From Janibacter cremeus (GTDB taxonomy: Bacteria > Actinomycetota > Actinomycetes > Actinomycetales > Dermatophilaceae), in NCBI RefSeq assembly GCF_013409205.1, contig NZ_JACCAE010000001.1, positions 2,976,001 to 3,040,000 on the forward strand: a DNA stretch of 64,000 bases, read 5' to 3'. The notes beneath the pieces were generated by a model, which saw only the letters and a list, made by a program, of their open reading frames with translations, made no database searches and had not been told where the DNA came from. This document shows, piece by piece, positions 27,439-35,408 of the stretch; within the stretch, counting starts at the first letter, position 1; each line of letters opens with the position of its first letter. The position numbers and the translations under genes were made by a program.

Positions 27439-28335
27439 ATGACGAGGGACTGTTCCACCGAGGGCTCCTTCCCCCATTCGATGATCGCTCTCGGGAGCTA
27501 TCGTGAGGCGGTCGATGACCTCGTCAGCGACGTGGGTGGCGTGGGCCTGGAGGTGCAACGGCGCCGGGCGACACAACTCCTCGACCCGAGCAGGCTCGCT
27601 GCGGAGATCACGCGCGCACTCGAGCTGACGCCCGACGGAGCCAGCCGTGCCGTGGCCTCGATGAGCCGGGAGATCTCCGAGTACCGCCCCAACACCAGGA
27701 GCGCCGCCGCCGACCTGCCGTCCCTGGTCCGGATCCTGATGCTGGCCCAGATCGATGCCATGTGGTGGGGGCACGTGCCGGCCTACCGGACGACGCATAC
27801 GGTGGATTCGACCACCGAGCTCGTCGACGTGCGCAGCGCGAGACAGGGGCGATCCTCCGTGCGATGCCGCGTGCAGCCCAGGACTCGCGTGCACCGGCTG
27901 GCCCGGGCCGTCGAACGTCGCATCGTGCCGGATCGCACGCCGCGCACCGCTGGGGTCGTCAGCCCGCGGACCCGGCCGGAGGTCAGCATGTTGCTCGAGG
28001 AGATCTCCGCTGACTTCCACCGGATCGCGCCCCCGGAGACGCCACCGCTGTGGGTGACCAGCATGACGCGGAGCATCGAGCACCAGCAGCACTTGCGGTC
28101 CCTGGGGTACTCGGCGGTCCTGCCGAGTGCACACTGCACAGGGCATGCCGTCGACCTCGAGATGCGATGGTTCGAGCGCTTCGGTGTCTGCGAGGTGCTC
28201 GCAGACGTGCTCTGGGCCCACCAGGACGAGGGGCGGGTCAACGTCATCAACGAGGGCCAGGCGTGGCACGTGTGCATCAGCCCCGACGCACTGGCAGGGT
28301 TGCGCACACACGACGCGGCACGGATCGAGGACTGA
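27439..28335 (+). CDS. M15-fold (DUF5715-like) putative zinc peptidase
   Basis: A 298-residue protein without an obvious signal peptide. Its C-terminal 110 residues contain SAHCTGHAVDLE, an exact match to the SxHxxGxAxD signature of M15/VanY and hedgehog-type zinc sites. EGQAWHVCI near the end would supply the third ligand in a variant of ExxWH. The preceding LWVTSMTRSIEHQQHLRSLGY is typical of the same fold (DUF5715-like). The N-terminal 170 residues are helical and charged, unassigned. A start at 27481 (MIALGS) is possible. It ends 4 nt before the asparagine-synthetase homologue, so the two are coupled. Confidence 0.78.
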   Translation: MTRDCSTEGSFPHSMIALGSYREAVDDLVSDVGGVGLEVQRRRATQLLDPSRLAAEITRALELTPDGASRAVASMSREISEYRPNTRSAAADLPSLVRILMLAQIDAMWWGHVPAYRTTHTVDSTTELVDVRSARQGRSSVRCRVQPRTRVHRLARAVERRIVPDRTPRTAGVVSPRTRPEVSMLLEEISADFHRIAPPETPPLWVTSMTRSIEHQQHLRSLGYSAVLPSAHCTGHAVDLEMRWFERFGVCEVLADVLWAHQDEGRVNVINEGQAWHVCISPDALAGLRTHDAARIED

Positions 28336-28339
28336 GACC

Positions 28340-29935
28340 ATGGGCGGCATCGCTGCCATCGTCGGAGCGTCCGCGAATCGCGCCCGCTTCGATCGGATGC
28401 GACGGGCCATTGCGGGACGCGGAGAGGTCGAGGAGAGCAGCCAGGCGCCTGGGGTGCTCGCGAGCACGAGGACCGCCGCCGGTGACCACGAGGACACCAC
28501 GAGGACATGGCAGTCGATGGACGGCGAGTGGATCGCGTGTCTCGACGGGACGATCTACAACGGTGCCGAGCTCGGTGACGAGCTCCGCGAGGGTGGACAC
28601 CCCCTTCGTGATGGTGACAGCCTCGAAGTCGTCGTGGCCGCGTTCTTCTGCTGGGGCGGAGCCGGCCTCGCCCGGCTGCGGGGGGACTTCGCCCTGATGA
28701 TCATCGAGGTCAGCACGGGCCGGGCCTACTTGGGGCGGGACCCCGTCGGCATCCGGCCGCTCTACTGGTCGTGGGCGGATGGCTGCCTCCACGTCGGCTC
28801 GGAGGTGAAGTCACTGGTCCCCACGGGCACGGCGATCCACGAGATCCCGCCGGGACACCACGCATGGGCCGAACCCGGACGCATCCCGCAGGCGAAGCCG
28901 TACGTCGACCTGTTCCACACCGAGGACGGTACGCCGGTCACCGACGTCGATCGGGCGTCCGCTCTGCTGCGCGCGGCGCTGGAGGAGAGCGTCCTGGCGC
29001 GTTGCGACACGCAGGCGCAGGTGGGCGTGGTCCTCTCCGGTGGCCTCGACTCATCGCTGGTGCTGGCGCTCGTACGCCGAAGCCACCCGGACTGCGTGGC
29101 CTTCACGATCGGCAGCCCGGACAGCGAGGACGTCCGGTATGCGCGGCGACTGACCGCCGATCTCGGGGTGCGGCACGAGGTGATCGACGTGGTCCCGGAG
29201 CGGATCAGCCGACACGATGTGCGCACGGCCATCCGGATGTCGGAGTGCACGGAGTACGGCGACGTCATCAATGCGGTCGTCTCCGTCCCGTTGTTCGCCC
29301 GGATGCGTCGGGCGGGTATCGACATCGCCATCGCGGGGGACGGCTCGGACGAGCTCTTCGGTGGGTATGCCATGTACGACGAGGTGCCACCGGAAGCGGC
29401 GCGTCGACTCTTCGAGCACAAGATCCGCAACCTGTCCCGGACCGAGTTGCAACGCGTCGACCGCACCGGCACGGGGCAGGGGGTCGAGGTGCGCGTGCCC
29501 TTCCTCGATCCAGCTCTGATCGCCTTGGCCACGCGGATCCCCATGGGACTGAAGGTCCACGACGGTCGGGAGAAGTGGATCCTGCGGCACGCCTTCGCCG
29601 ACCTGCTCCCCGACTACGTCCTGGACCGGCCGAAGAACCCCATGTCGCACTCCTCCGGCTTGCACGAGCGTGCCCGACTCCACAAGCCGTGGTTCGCGCG
29701 TCACTACCGCAACGCCGGCTACGAAGCGCTGGGTCCGCTGCGTCGCGACTTCTCCGTGGTGCTGGGGCAGGAGGGACACGATCTAGACCGGGCCCTCGCG
29801 GCGATCTCCGCCCGTCCGGACCACACCGCGGCCGAGCATGCCCGCGACCTGCTGGGTGCCGTGCGCTGGAATGCTGTCAGTGCGGCCCGTACCGCGCAGC
29901 GGGTCGTTCGGGTCAGCACCTCGCGAACCGGTTGA
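28340..29935 (+). CDS. Asparagine synthetase-like protein lacking the Cys2 nucleophile
   Basis: A 531-residue homologue of AsnB. Its N-terminal Ntn-hydrolase-like domain begins MGGIAAIVG where glutamine-dependent enzymes begin MCGI, so the glutaminase Cys is Gly. NGE is also altered (DGTIYNGAE), although GRDPVGIRPLYW is kept. The ATP-pyrophosphatase synthetase domain is intact, with SGGLDSSLVLAL near residue 232 and GDGSDELFGGY. It could be ammonia-dependent or, like beta-lactam synthetase and lasso cyclases, use another amine donor. The ATG lies 4 nt after the M15-fold gene stop; the convergent tRNA-Met follows. Confidence 0.9.
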   Translation: MGGIAAIVGASANRARFDRMRRAIAGRGEVEESSQAPGVLASTRTAAGDHEDTTRTWQSMDGEWIACLDGTIYNGAELGDELREGGHPLRDGDSLEVVVAAFFCWGGAGLARLRGDFALMIIEVSTGRAYLGRDPVGIRPLYWSWADGCLHVGSEVKSLVPTGTAIHEIPPGHHAWAEPGRIPQAKPYVDLFHTEDGTPVTDVDRASALLRAALEESVLARCDTQAQVGVVLSGGLDSSLVLALVRRSHPDCVAFTIGSPDSEDVRYARRLTADLGVRHEVIDVVPERISRHDVRTAIRMSECTEYGDVINAVVSVPLFARMRRAGIDIAIAGDGSDELFGGYAMYDEVPPEAARRLFEHKIRNLSRTELQRVDRTGTGQGVEVRVPFLDPALIALATRIPMGLKVHDGREKWILRHAFADLLPDYVLDRPKNPMSHSSGLHERARLHKPWFARHYRNAGYEALGPLRRDFSVVLGQEGHDLDRALAAISARPDHTAAEHARDLLGAVRWNAVSAARTAQRVVRVSTSRTG

Positions 29936-29949
29936 TCGGCAGTCTGCGG

Positions 29950-30023
29950 TGGGGCGACCGGGGCTTGAACCCGGGACCGACGGATTATGAGTCCGGTGCT
30001 CTGACCGACTGAGCTACCGCCCC
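29950..30023 (-). tRNA. tRNA with CAT anticodon (Met, or Ile2 if lysidinylated)
   Basis: A 74-nt cloverleaf on the minus strand. Acceptor GGGGCGG pairs with TCGCCCC (one G-T pair) and the discriminator is A. The anticodon loop CTCATAA gives CAT, and the T-loop is TTCAAGC. CCA is not encoded. It is not an initiator, since the acceptor starts with a G-C pair. Elongator Met and Ile2 cannot be separated with certainty by eye; the weaker CCGGA/TCCGT anticodon stem and GTCGGTC variable region leave Ile2 open. Confidence 0.93.
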
Positions 30024-30253
30024 GATGTCGCAAGACGCGACGGCGTGAGGTTACCCCGACTTGTCTGCGCCCCGTGGGGCGGGTGTGGTTCCCGTGCGGG
30101 CTGGTGCTCCTGTGATCTGTGGGGCACAATGACCAACACAAGCACTTCGGTGCACATATTGCTCGAGCAGCACACCGCGACACGCGCAGCAGCCGTTCGA
30201 TCCAGAGTGTCTGGCGTTGGGGAAGACGTCCATCGCACTCAAGGAGGATCAGG

Positions 30254-30766
30254 ATGTCTGCAGGAAAGCGCATCAGTACCCGCGGCGTGGTGTTCATCCA
30301 CAGCACCCCCACGGCCCTGTGTCCCCACATCACGTGGGCTCTCGAGTCCGTGCTGGATCAGTCTGTGGTCCTCGACTGGACCGAGCAGCCGCTCGGCCGG
30401 TCCCTCAAGCGTGCCGAGTTCTCCTGGACGGGAGACCCCGGCACGGGAGCGGTTCTGGCCTCCGCCTTGCGCGGCTGGGAGGGCGTTCGTTACGAAGTGA
30501 CCGAGGAGCCCACCCCGGGCCTCGACGGCTCCCGCTGGAGCCACACCCCGACCCTGGGCATCCACCACGCGACGATCTCCGCCTCCGGTGACGTCGTCCT
30601 CCACGAGAACCGCCTGCGCGAAGTCATCACGCTTGCCCAGGGGGCCGGTGAAGCCGTCGAGGACATGATCGGCGAGCTCCTGGGCGAGGCCTGGGATGCC
30701 GAGCTCGAGCCCTTCCGGCACGCCGGCGACGGGGCACCCGTGCGTTGGCTGCACAAGGTGGGCTAG
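30254..30766 (+). CDS. DUF3145 family protein
   Basis: A 170-residue soluble protein of the actinobacterial DUF3145 family, recognised by TRGVVFIHSTPTALCPHITWALE at the N-terminus, EFSWTGDPGTGAVLASALRGW and the acidic C-terminal helix ending VRWLHKVG. Its function is unknown to me. The ATG at 30254 has an AAGGAGG site 6 nt upstream, which decides the start. It stands alone, ending at a strong hairpin shared with the convergent PPOX-like gene. Confidence 0.9.
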   Translation: MSAGKRISTRGVVFIHSTPTALCPHITWALESVLDQSVVLDWTEQPLGRSLKRAEFSWTGDPGTGAVLASALRGWEGVRYEVTEEPTPGLDGSRWSHTPTLGIHHATISASGDVVLHENRLREVITLAQGAGEAVEDMIGELLGEAWDAELEPFRHAGDGAPVRWLHKVG

Positions 30767-30780
30767 GGACCACCGCCCCA

Positions 30781-30826
30781 TGACGAAGGGGGCTGCGCTT
30801 CCTCCTTGGCGCAGCCCCCTTCGTCA
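30781..30826. terminator. Bidirectional terminator hairpin
   Basis: A perfect 18-bp inverted repeat with arms 30781-30798 and 30809-30826 and a 10-nt loop, between the convergent DUF3145 and PPOX-like genes. Each arm carries the GACGAAGGGGG/CCCCCTTCGTC motif that is repeated across the window. Confidence 0.88.
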
Positions 30827-30838
30827 TGCCCGGACGCA

Positions 30839-31276
30839 TCATGAGGTGGGCATCATGTGCTCCCACGGCTTGGACAGCCGGAAGCGGCGGCCGGTGACCT
30901 CCTCCGGGTCGATCCGCACGACGGTCTCCTTCTCACCGCCCACCCAGGGCCGCAGCGGCAGCTGCTCCGATCGCCCGGCGTCGGCGCCCTCGAGAACCCG
31001 GGCGGACCCGCGTGCGACGACCGACCACGCCTCCTCGACGCCCAGCTCGTCGATCTCCAGCGCCACCGGCCCGTGCATGACGACGCTGAGCAACTTGTTG
31101 CCCTGCGCGGTGCGGAAGAGCAGCCGCTCGCCGTCCACGACGTAGTTGATCGGCGTGATGTGCACTTCGCCGAGCAGGCGGTAGGCGAGTCGGCCGAACT
31201 CGTGCTCGCGGAGCGCCTGCCAGCACTCCCCGGCGGACATCGTGCGGGGCGGGGTGTCGTTCACAGCAACCTCCAC
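30839..31276 (-). CDS. Pyridoxamine 5'-phosphate oxidase-like flavin-binding protein
   Basis: A 145-residue split-barrel protein of the PNPOx-like superfamily. It shows ECWQALREHEFGRLAYRLLGEVHITPINYVVDGERLLFRT, the typical start of these small FMN or F420 binding proteins, followed by ALEIDELGVEEAWSVVARGSARVLEG. The substrate is unknown. It ends at the bidirectional terminator and is separated from accD by a 41-bp gap, so it may be the tail of the fatty acid operon. An in-frame downstream ATG (MSAGECW) is an alternative start. Confidence 0.85.
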   Translation of the reverse strand: MEVAVNDTPPRTMSAGECWQALREHEFGRLAYRLLGEVHITPINYVVDGERLLFRTAQGNKLLSVVMHGPVALEIDELGVEEAWSVVARGSARVLEGADAGRSEQLPLRPWVGGEKETVVRIDPEEVTGRRFRLSKPWEHMMPTS

Positions 31277-31317
31277 TCGGATGGGGCCGGTGGTCCCGGT
31301 ACCGCGAGGCTACGTGA

Positions 31318-32757
31318 TCACAACGGGATGTTGCCGTGCTCCCCACGTCGTGCGGGCGCCTCGGCCAGGGCGGTGGCCACGGCCGAGCGGGTCCGTGTCG
31401 GCTCGACGATCTCGTCGACGACCCCGATCTCGACGGCACGCGGCAGGCCCCCGGAGAGGCGGTCGTGCTCGTCGGCGAGCTCCTGCTCGACGGCGGCGCG
31501 CTCGGACTCCTCGACCTCCGCCAGACGGCGACGGTGCAGGATACGGATGGCAGCCACCGAGCCCATGACGGCGACCTGCGCGTCCGGCCAGGCGAAGACC
31601 TTCGTGGCGCCCAGCGAGCGCGAGTTCATCGCGATGTAGGCACCACCGTAGGTCTTGCGCGTCACGACGCTCACACGTGGCACGACCGCCTCGGCGAAGG
31701 CGTGCAGCAGCTTGGCGCCGCGGCGCACGACTCCGTCCCACTCCTGGCCGACGCCCGGTAGGTACCCGGGGACGTCGACGAGGACGACGAGTGGCACCCC
31801 GAAGGCATCGCACATCCGCACGAACCGTGCCGCCTTCTCCGCGGACGAGGAGTCCAGGCAACCACCCAGACGCATCGGGTTGTTGGCGACGACGCCGACG
31901 GTACGGCCACCGAGGCGGCCGAGGCTGGTGACGATGTTGGGTGCCCACCGCGCGTGGAGCTCCTGGACCGGCCCCGCGTCGAGCAGCATCTCGATGAGGG
32001 GGTGCACGTCGTAGGCGCGCTTGGTCGACTCGGGCAGCTGCTCGGCCAGATCAACATCGGCGACGTCGCCGACGGCGAAGGTGCCCTGGTTGGAGAGCAG
32101 CTCGCACAGCACGCCCGCGCGGGCGTAGGCGTCGTCGATGGACTCGGCGAGCACGTGCACGACACCGGAGCGGCGACCATGGGGCTCGGGACCGCCGAGG
32201 CGCAGGGCGTCGACGTCCTCGCCGGTGACCGAGCGGACGACGTCCGGCCCGGTGACGAAGATCCGCCCCTCCGGGGCGAGGATGACGATGTCGGTCAGCG
32301 CCGGCCCGTAGGCGGCGCCACCGGCGGCCGCACCGATGACCACGGAGATCTGCGGGATCCTTCCCGAGGCGCGGGTCATGATCGCGAAGACCTCACCGAC
32401 GGCATGGAGGGAGACCACGCCCTCGGGCAGTCGGGCCCCACCGGAATGCCAGAGCCCGACCACGGGGACACCGTCGGCCAGGGCGCGCTCGTAGGCGGCG
32501 ACGACGACCTTGCAGCCGGCGACACCCATGGCACCGCCCATGATCGTGGCGTCGCTGGAGAAGGTGACGACGGGCCGGCCGTCGACGGTGCCGGTCGCGG
32601 CGAGCATGCCGGAGTCGTCGTCGGCGGTGATCAACTCGAGGGAGCCGTCGTCGAGGAAGTCGGCCAGGCGATGGTTCGGGTTGCGGGGGTCCTCCTCGCG
32701 GGGGACCTTGACCTTCTTCCCAACGCTCGCCGAGGCCGCGTTGGGCTGGCGCGCCAT
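31318..32757 (-). CDS. accD: Acyl-CoA carboxylase beta subunit (carboxyltransferase)
   Basis: A 479-residue carboxyltransferase subunit that moves CO2 from carboxybiotin to acetyl- or propionyl-CoA, giving malonyl-CoA for fatty acid synthesis. Crotonase-like motifs include GLWHSGGARLPEGVVSLHAVGE, IGAAAGGAAYGPALTDI and, in the second half, VDVPGYLPGVGQEWDGVVRRGAKLL (shown in part) and RKTYGGAYIAMNS. Its ATG overlaps the fabF stop (TGATG), making it the last coupled gene of the fab operon. The alpha/biotin subunit is not in the window. Confidence 0.94.
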   Translation of the reverse strand: MARQPNAASASVGKKVKVPREEDPRNPNHRLADFLDDGSLELITADDDSGMLAATGTVDGRPVVTFSSDATIMGGAMGVAGCKVVVAAYERALADGVPVVGLWHSGGARLPEGVVSLHAVGEVFAIMTRASGRIPQISVVIGAAAGGAAYGPALTDIVILAPEGRIFVTGPDVVRSVTGEDVDALRLGGPEPHGRRSGVVHVLAESIDDAYARAGVLCELLSNQGTFAVGDVADVDLAEQLPESTKRAYDVHPLIEMLLDAGPVQELHARWAPNIVTSLGRLGGRTVGVVANNPMRLGGCLDSSSAEKAARFVRMCDAFGVPLVVLVDVPGYLPGVGQEWDGVVRRGAKLLHAFAEAVVPRVSVVTRKTYGGAYIAMNSRSLGATKVFAWPDAQVAVMGSVAAIRILHRRRLAEVEESERAAVEQELADEHDRLSGGLPRAVEIGVVDEIVEPTRTRSAVATALAEAPARRGEHGNIPL

Positions 32758-34004
32758 CAGTAGCTCCCGAAGGCGAGGGCGACGTTGTGCCCGCCGAAGC
32801 CGAAGGAGTTGTCCAGCACGAGCAGGTCGCCCTCGGGGAGGTCGCGCGGTGTGTCGCGCACGATGTCGAGGTCGACGGCCGGGTCGAGATTCTCGATGTT
32901 GATCGTCGGCGGGGCCTTGCGGTCCCGGACCGACTGTGCGGCGAAGACCGCTTCGAGCGCACCGGCGGCACCGAGCAGGTGACCAGTCATCGACTTCGTG
33001 CCGCTGATGGCCATGTGGTCGGCGTCCGCGCCGAAGGCGCGCCGGACCGCCGCGACCTCGGCGACGTCACCCACGGGGGTGGAGGTGGCGTGCGCGTTGA
33101 TGTGGCTGAGGTCCTTCGCAGTGGCACCCGCGTCACGGACGGCATCGACCATGGCCCGGGCGGCGCCGGCGCCCTCGGGCTCGGGCGCGGCGATGTGGTG
33201 CGAGTCGGCGCTGACGCCGGCTCCGGCGAGGGTGGCGATGATGTTCGCGCCGCGCGCCTTGGCGTGCTCCTCGGACTCCAGCACGAGGATCGCGCCACCC
33301 TCACCCAGCAGGAAGCCGTCCCGGTCGGTGTCGTAGGGGCGCGAGGCCGTCTCCGGGGAGTCGTTGCGGGTGGACAGCGCCTGCATCTGGGTGAACCCGG
33401 CGATCGGCAGGGGGTGGATCGACGCCTCGGAGCCGCCGGCGATGACGACATCGGCCAGGCCCTCGCGGATGAGGTGCAGCCCGTAGGCGATGGACTCCGC
33501 GCCGGAGGAGCAGGCGGAGACGAGGGTGTGCGCTCCTGCACGGGCGCCGAACTCCAGCGAGACGGTGCCGGCAGCGCTGTTGGGCATGAGCATCGGGATG
33601 GACAGCGGGTAGACGCGTCGGGCTCCCTTGGTGCGCAGTGACTCCCACGCCGTCAGCAGTGTCTGCACGCCGCCGATGCCGGTACCGACGGAGCTCGCGA
33701 GGCGCTCGGGCTCGACCTCGGGGGCGCCGGCGTTGGCCCAGGCCTCACGGGCGGCGACGAGCGCGTACTGGGCGAAGGGGTCGAGGCGCTTGGTCTCGAC
33801 CTTCTTCAGCACCTCGGTGACGGGGGTGGCCAGCTGTGCGGCGAAGGTCACCGGGAGCTGGTAGTCCTCGACCCACGAGGCATCGAGCGGGCCGGCGCCC
33901 GACCGGCCGGCGAGGGCGGCCTGCCAGGTCTCCTCGGCGGTGCCGCCGAGCGGGGTGGTCGCGCCAAGACCGGTGACGACGACGGTGGGCCGGGGAGAGG
34001 TCAT
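32757..34004 (-). CDS. fabF: 3-oxoacyl-[ACP] synthase II (FabF)
   Basis: A 415-residue condensing enzyme that elongates acyl-ACP with malonyl-ACP. It has the Cys-His-His triad: Cys in VSACSSGAES near residue 165, His in INAHATSTPVGD, and His in MTGHLLGAAGALEA. The closing motif NSFGFGGHNVALAF is present. I chose ATG at 34004 (MTSPRPTVVVTGLG) because similarity starts there; an upstream frame runs into the hairpin region. It follows acpP after a 77-nt gap containing a strong hairpin, and overlaps accD by one base. Confidence 0.96.
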   Translation of the reverse strand: MTSPRPTVVVTGLGATTPLGGTAEETWQAALAGRSGAGPLDASWVEDYQLPVTFAAQLATPVTEVLKKVETKRLDPFAQYALVAAREAWANAGAPEVEPERLASSVGTGIGGVQTLLTAWESLRTKGARRVYPLSIPMLMPNSAAGTVSLEFGARAGAHTLVSACSSGAESIAYGLHLIREGLADVVIAGGSEASIHPLPIAGFTQMQALSTRNDSPETASRPYDTDRDGFLLGEGGAILVLESEEHAKARGANIIATLAGAGVSADSHHIAAPEPEGAGAARAMVDAVRDAGATAKDLSHINAHATSTPVGDVAEVAAVRRAFGADADHMAISGTKSMTGHLLGAAGALEAVFAAQSVRDRKAPPTINIENLDPAVDLDIVRDTPRDLPEGDLLVLDNSFGFGGHNVALAFGSY

Positions 34005-34041
34005 GTGGGCTCCTGTTGCTGCGGGGTGGGAGAGGGGCGGT

Positions 34042-34070
34042 TCCCCCCTTCGCTCATGACGAAGGGGGGA
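34042..34070 (-). terminator. Intra-operon hairpin between acpP and fabF
   Basis: A perfect 11-bp stem (arms 34042-34052 and 34060-34070) with a 7-nt loop CTCATGA, formed by inverted copies of CCCCCCTTCG. It lies in the acpP-fabF gap on the transcribed minus strand. It could act as a leaky terminator or mRNA stabiliser so that acpP is made in excess over fabF and accD. The structure is seen; the role is inferred. Confidence 0.65.
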
Positions 34071-34081
34071 GGTCACCGGCC

Positions 34082-34333
34082 TCAGGCGGCCTGGTTGGCC
34101 TTGATGTAGTTGACGGCGTCGCCGACGGTCTTGAGGTTCTTGACCTCCTCGTCGGGGATCTTGGCCCCGAACTTCTCCTCGGCGGTGACCGCGATGGTCA
34201 TCATCGACAGCGAGTCGACGTCGAGGTCGTCGGTGAAGGTCTTGTCCGCGGTGACCTCGGACGCGTCGACGCCCGTCTCCTCCGAGACGATGTCGGCGAG
34301 GCCGGCGAGGATGTCCTGCTCGGTGTGGGCCAT
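34082..34333 (-). CDS. acpP: Acyl carrier protein
   Basis: An 83-residue acidic four-helix protein that carries acyl chains on 4'-phosphopantetheine. The modified Ser is in DLDVDSLSMMTIAVTAEEKF, the classic DSL motif near residue 41. It sits between fabH and fabF in the canonical actinobacterial order. A hairpin follows its stop, consistent with the higher expression that acyl carrier protein needs. Confidence 0.97.
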   Translation of the reverse strand: MAHTEQDILAGLADIVSEETGVDASEVTADKTFTDDLDVDSLSMMTIAVTAEEKFGAKIPDEEVKNLKTVGDAVNYIKANQAA

Positions 34334-34406
34334 GTCGGTACTCCTTGTGTGTCGGGGTGTTGCGGGGTGTGGGGTGGTCCGAGATCCCGTCGGACCGACG
34401 GGTGAA

Positions 34407-35408
34407 CTAGGGGAGGGTCACGACCTGCGCCGCCCAGACGAGGCCGGCGCCGAAGCCGATCAGCAGGGCCAGGCCGCCCGGGGCCACCTCGCCCTCGCGC
34501 AGCATCCGGTCCATCGCCAGCGGGACGGATGCGCCCGAGGTGTTGGCGGTGGTGCGGATGTCGCGGGCGATGGGCAGGTCCTTCGGCAGGCCGAGCTCCT
34601 TGGCCATCTGGTCGATGATGCGCACGTTGGCCTGGTGGGGGATGAAGGCGGCGAGGTCCTGGGCCCGCACGCCCGCGGCGTCGAGGGCCCGCTGGGCCTC
34701 CTTGGCCATCGACCAGACTGCCCAGCGGAAGACGCTCGGCCCCTCCATGATGATCGCCGGCCACGGCATGTCGCGGTCCTCGGCCAGCTCCATCCACGAG
34801 TTGCGCGAGGTGATCAGTGCCTTCTTCTCGCCGTCGCTGCCCCACACCGTCGGACCGATGCCGGGGGTCTCGCTGCGGGAGACGATCGCGGCTCCGGCGC
34901 CGTCACCGAAGATGAAGGCCGACCCCCGGTCCTGCGGGTCGGTGAAGTCGAGCATCTTCTCCACGCCGACGACGAGCACGTGCTCCGCCGTGCCGACGCG
35001 GACCTGGTCGTTGGCCACGGACAGGGCGTGGCAGAAGCCGGCGCACGCGGCCGACAGGTCGAAGGCCGCAGCAGTGGAGCCGAACCGGGCAGCGAGCTCC
35101 GGTGCGGCAGCGGGGGTCTGGTACGGGTGGGTCACGGTGGCGACGATGACGGCATCGAGCTCGCCCGCGTCGATGCCGGCGTACTCCAGGGCTGCCCGGG
35201 AGGCGTGCTCGGACATGTCGACGACGCTCTCGTCCGGTGCGGCGCGGTGACGCGACTCGATGCCGGATCGCTCGCGGATCCACTGGTCGGAGGAGTCGAT
35301 CGCCTCGATGATCTCGCTGTTGGGCACCACCCGCTTCGGGCGGTAGCTGCCGGTACCGGTGATCCGGGCGTGGTGGAGCTCGGTGGGAACTGCCAGGCCG
35401 CTCGTCAT
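34407..35408 (-). CDS. fabH: 3-oxoacyl-[ACP] synthase III (FabH)
   Basis: A 333-residue initiating condensing enzyme that joins acyl-CoA and malonyl-ACP. The Cys-His-Asn triad is visible: Cys122 in AACAGFCHA, His in FIPHQANVRI and Asn in TTANTSGASVP. The C-terminal LALLIGFGAGLVWAAQVV is typical. The ATG overlaps the fabD stop by 4 nt, so translation is coupled. Primer preference cannot be read from sequence. Confidence 0.96.
   Translation of the reverse strand: MTSGLAVPTELHHARITGTGSYRPKRVVPNSEIIEAIDSSDQWIRERSGIESRHRAAPDESVVDMSEHASRAALEYAGIDAGELDAVIVATVTHPYQTPAAAPELAARFGSTAAAFDLSAACAGFCHALSVANDQVRVGTAEHVLVVGVEKMLDFTDPQDRGSAFIFGDGAGAAIVSRSETPGIGPTVWGSDGEKKALITSRNSWMELAEDRDMPWPAIIMEGPSVFRWAVWSMAKEAQRALDAAGVRAQDLAAFIPHQANVRIIDQMAKELGLPKDLPIARDIRTTANTSGASVPLAMDRMLREGEVAPGGLALLIGFGAGLVWAAQVVTLP

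Noticed and set aside
27439..29935. Lasso-peptide or other RiPP cluster around the asparagine-synthetase homologue
   Set aside because: No precursor peptide, no B1/B2 leader-binding protease pair and no dedicated exporter were found; the neighbour is an M15-fold protein instead.
25418..30023. Integrative element with duplicated tRNA 3' ends
   Set aside because: I compared the 3' ends of tRNA-Asn and tRNA-Met with nearby DNA and found no repeated attachment core and no recombinase gene.
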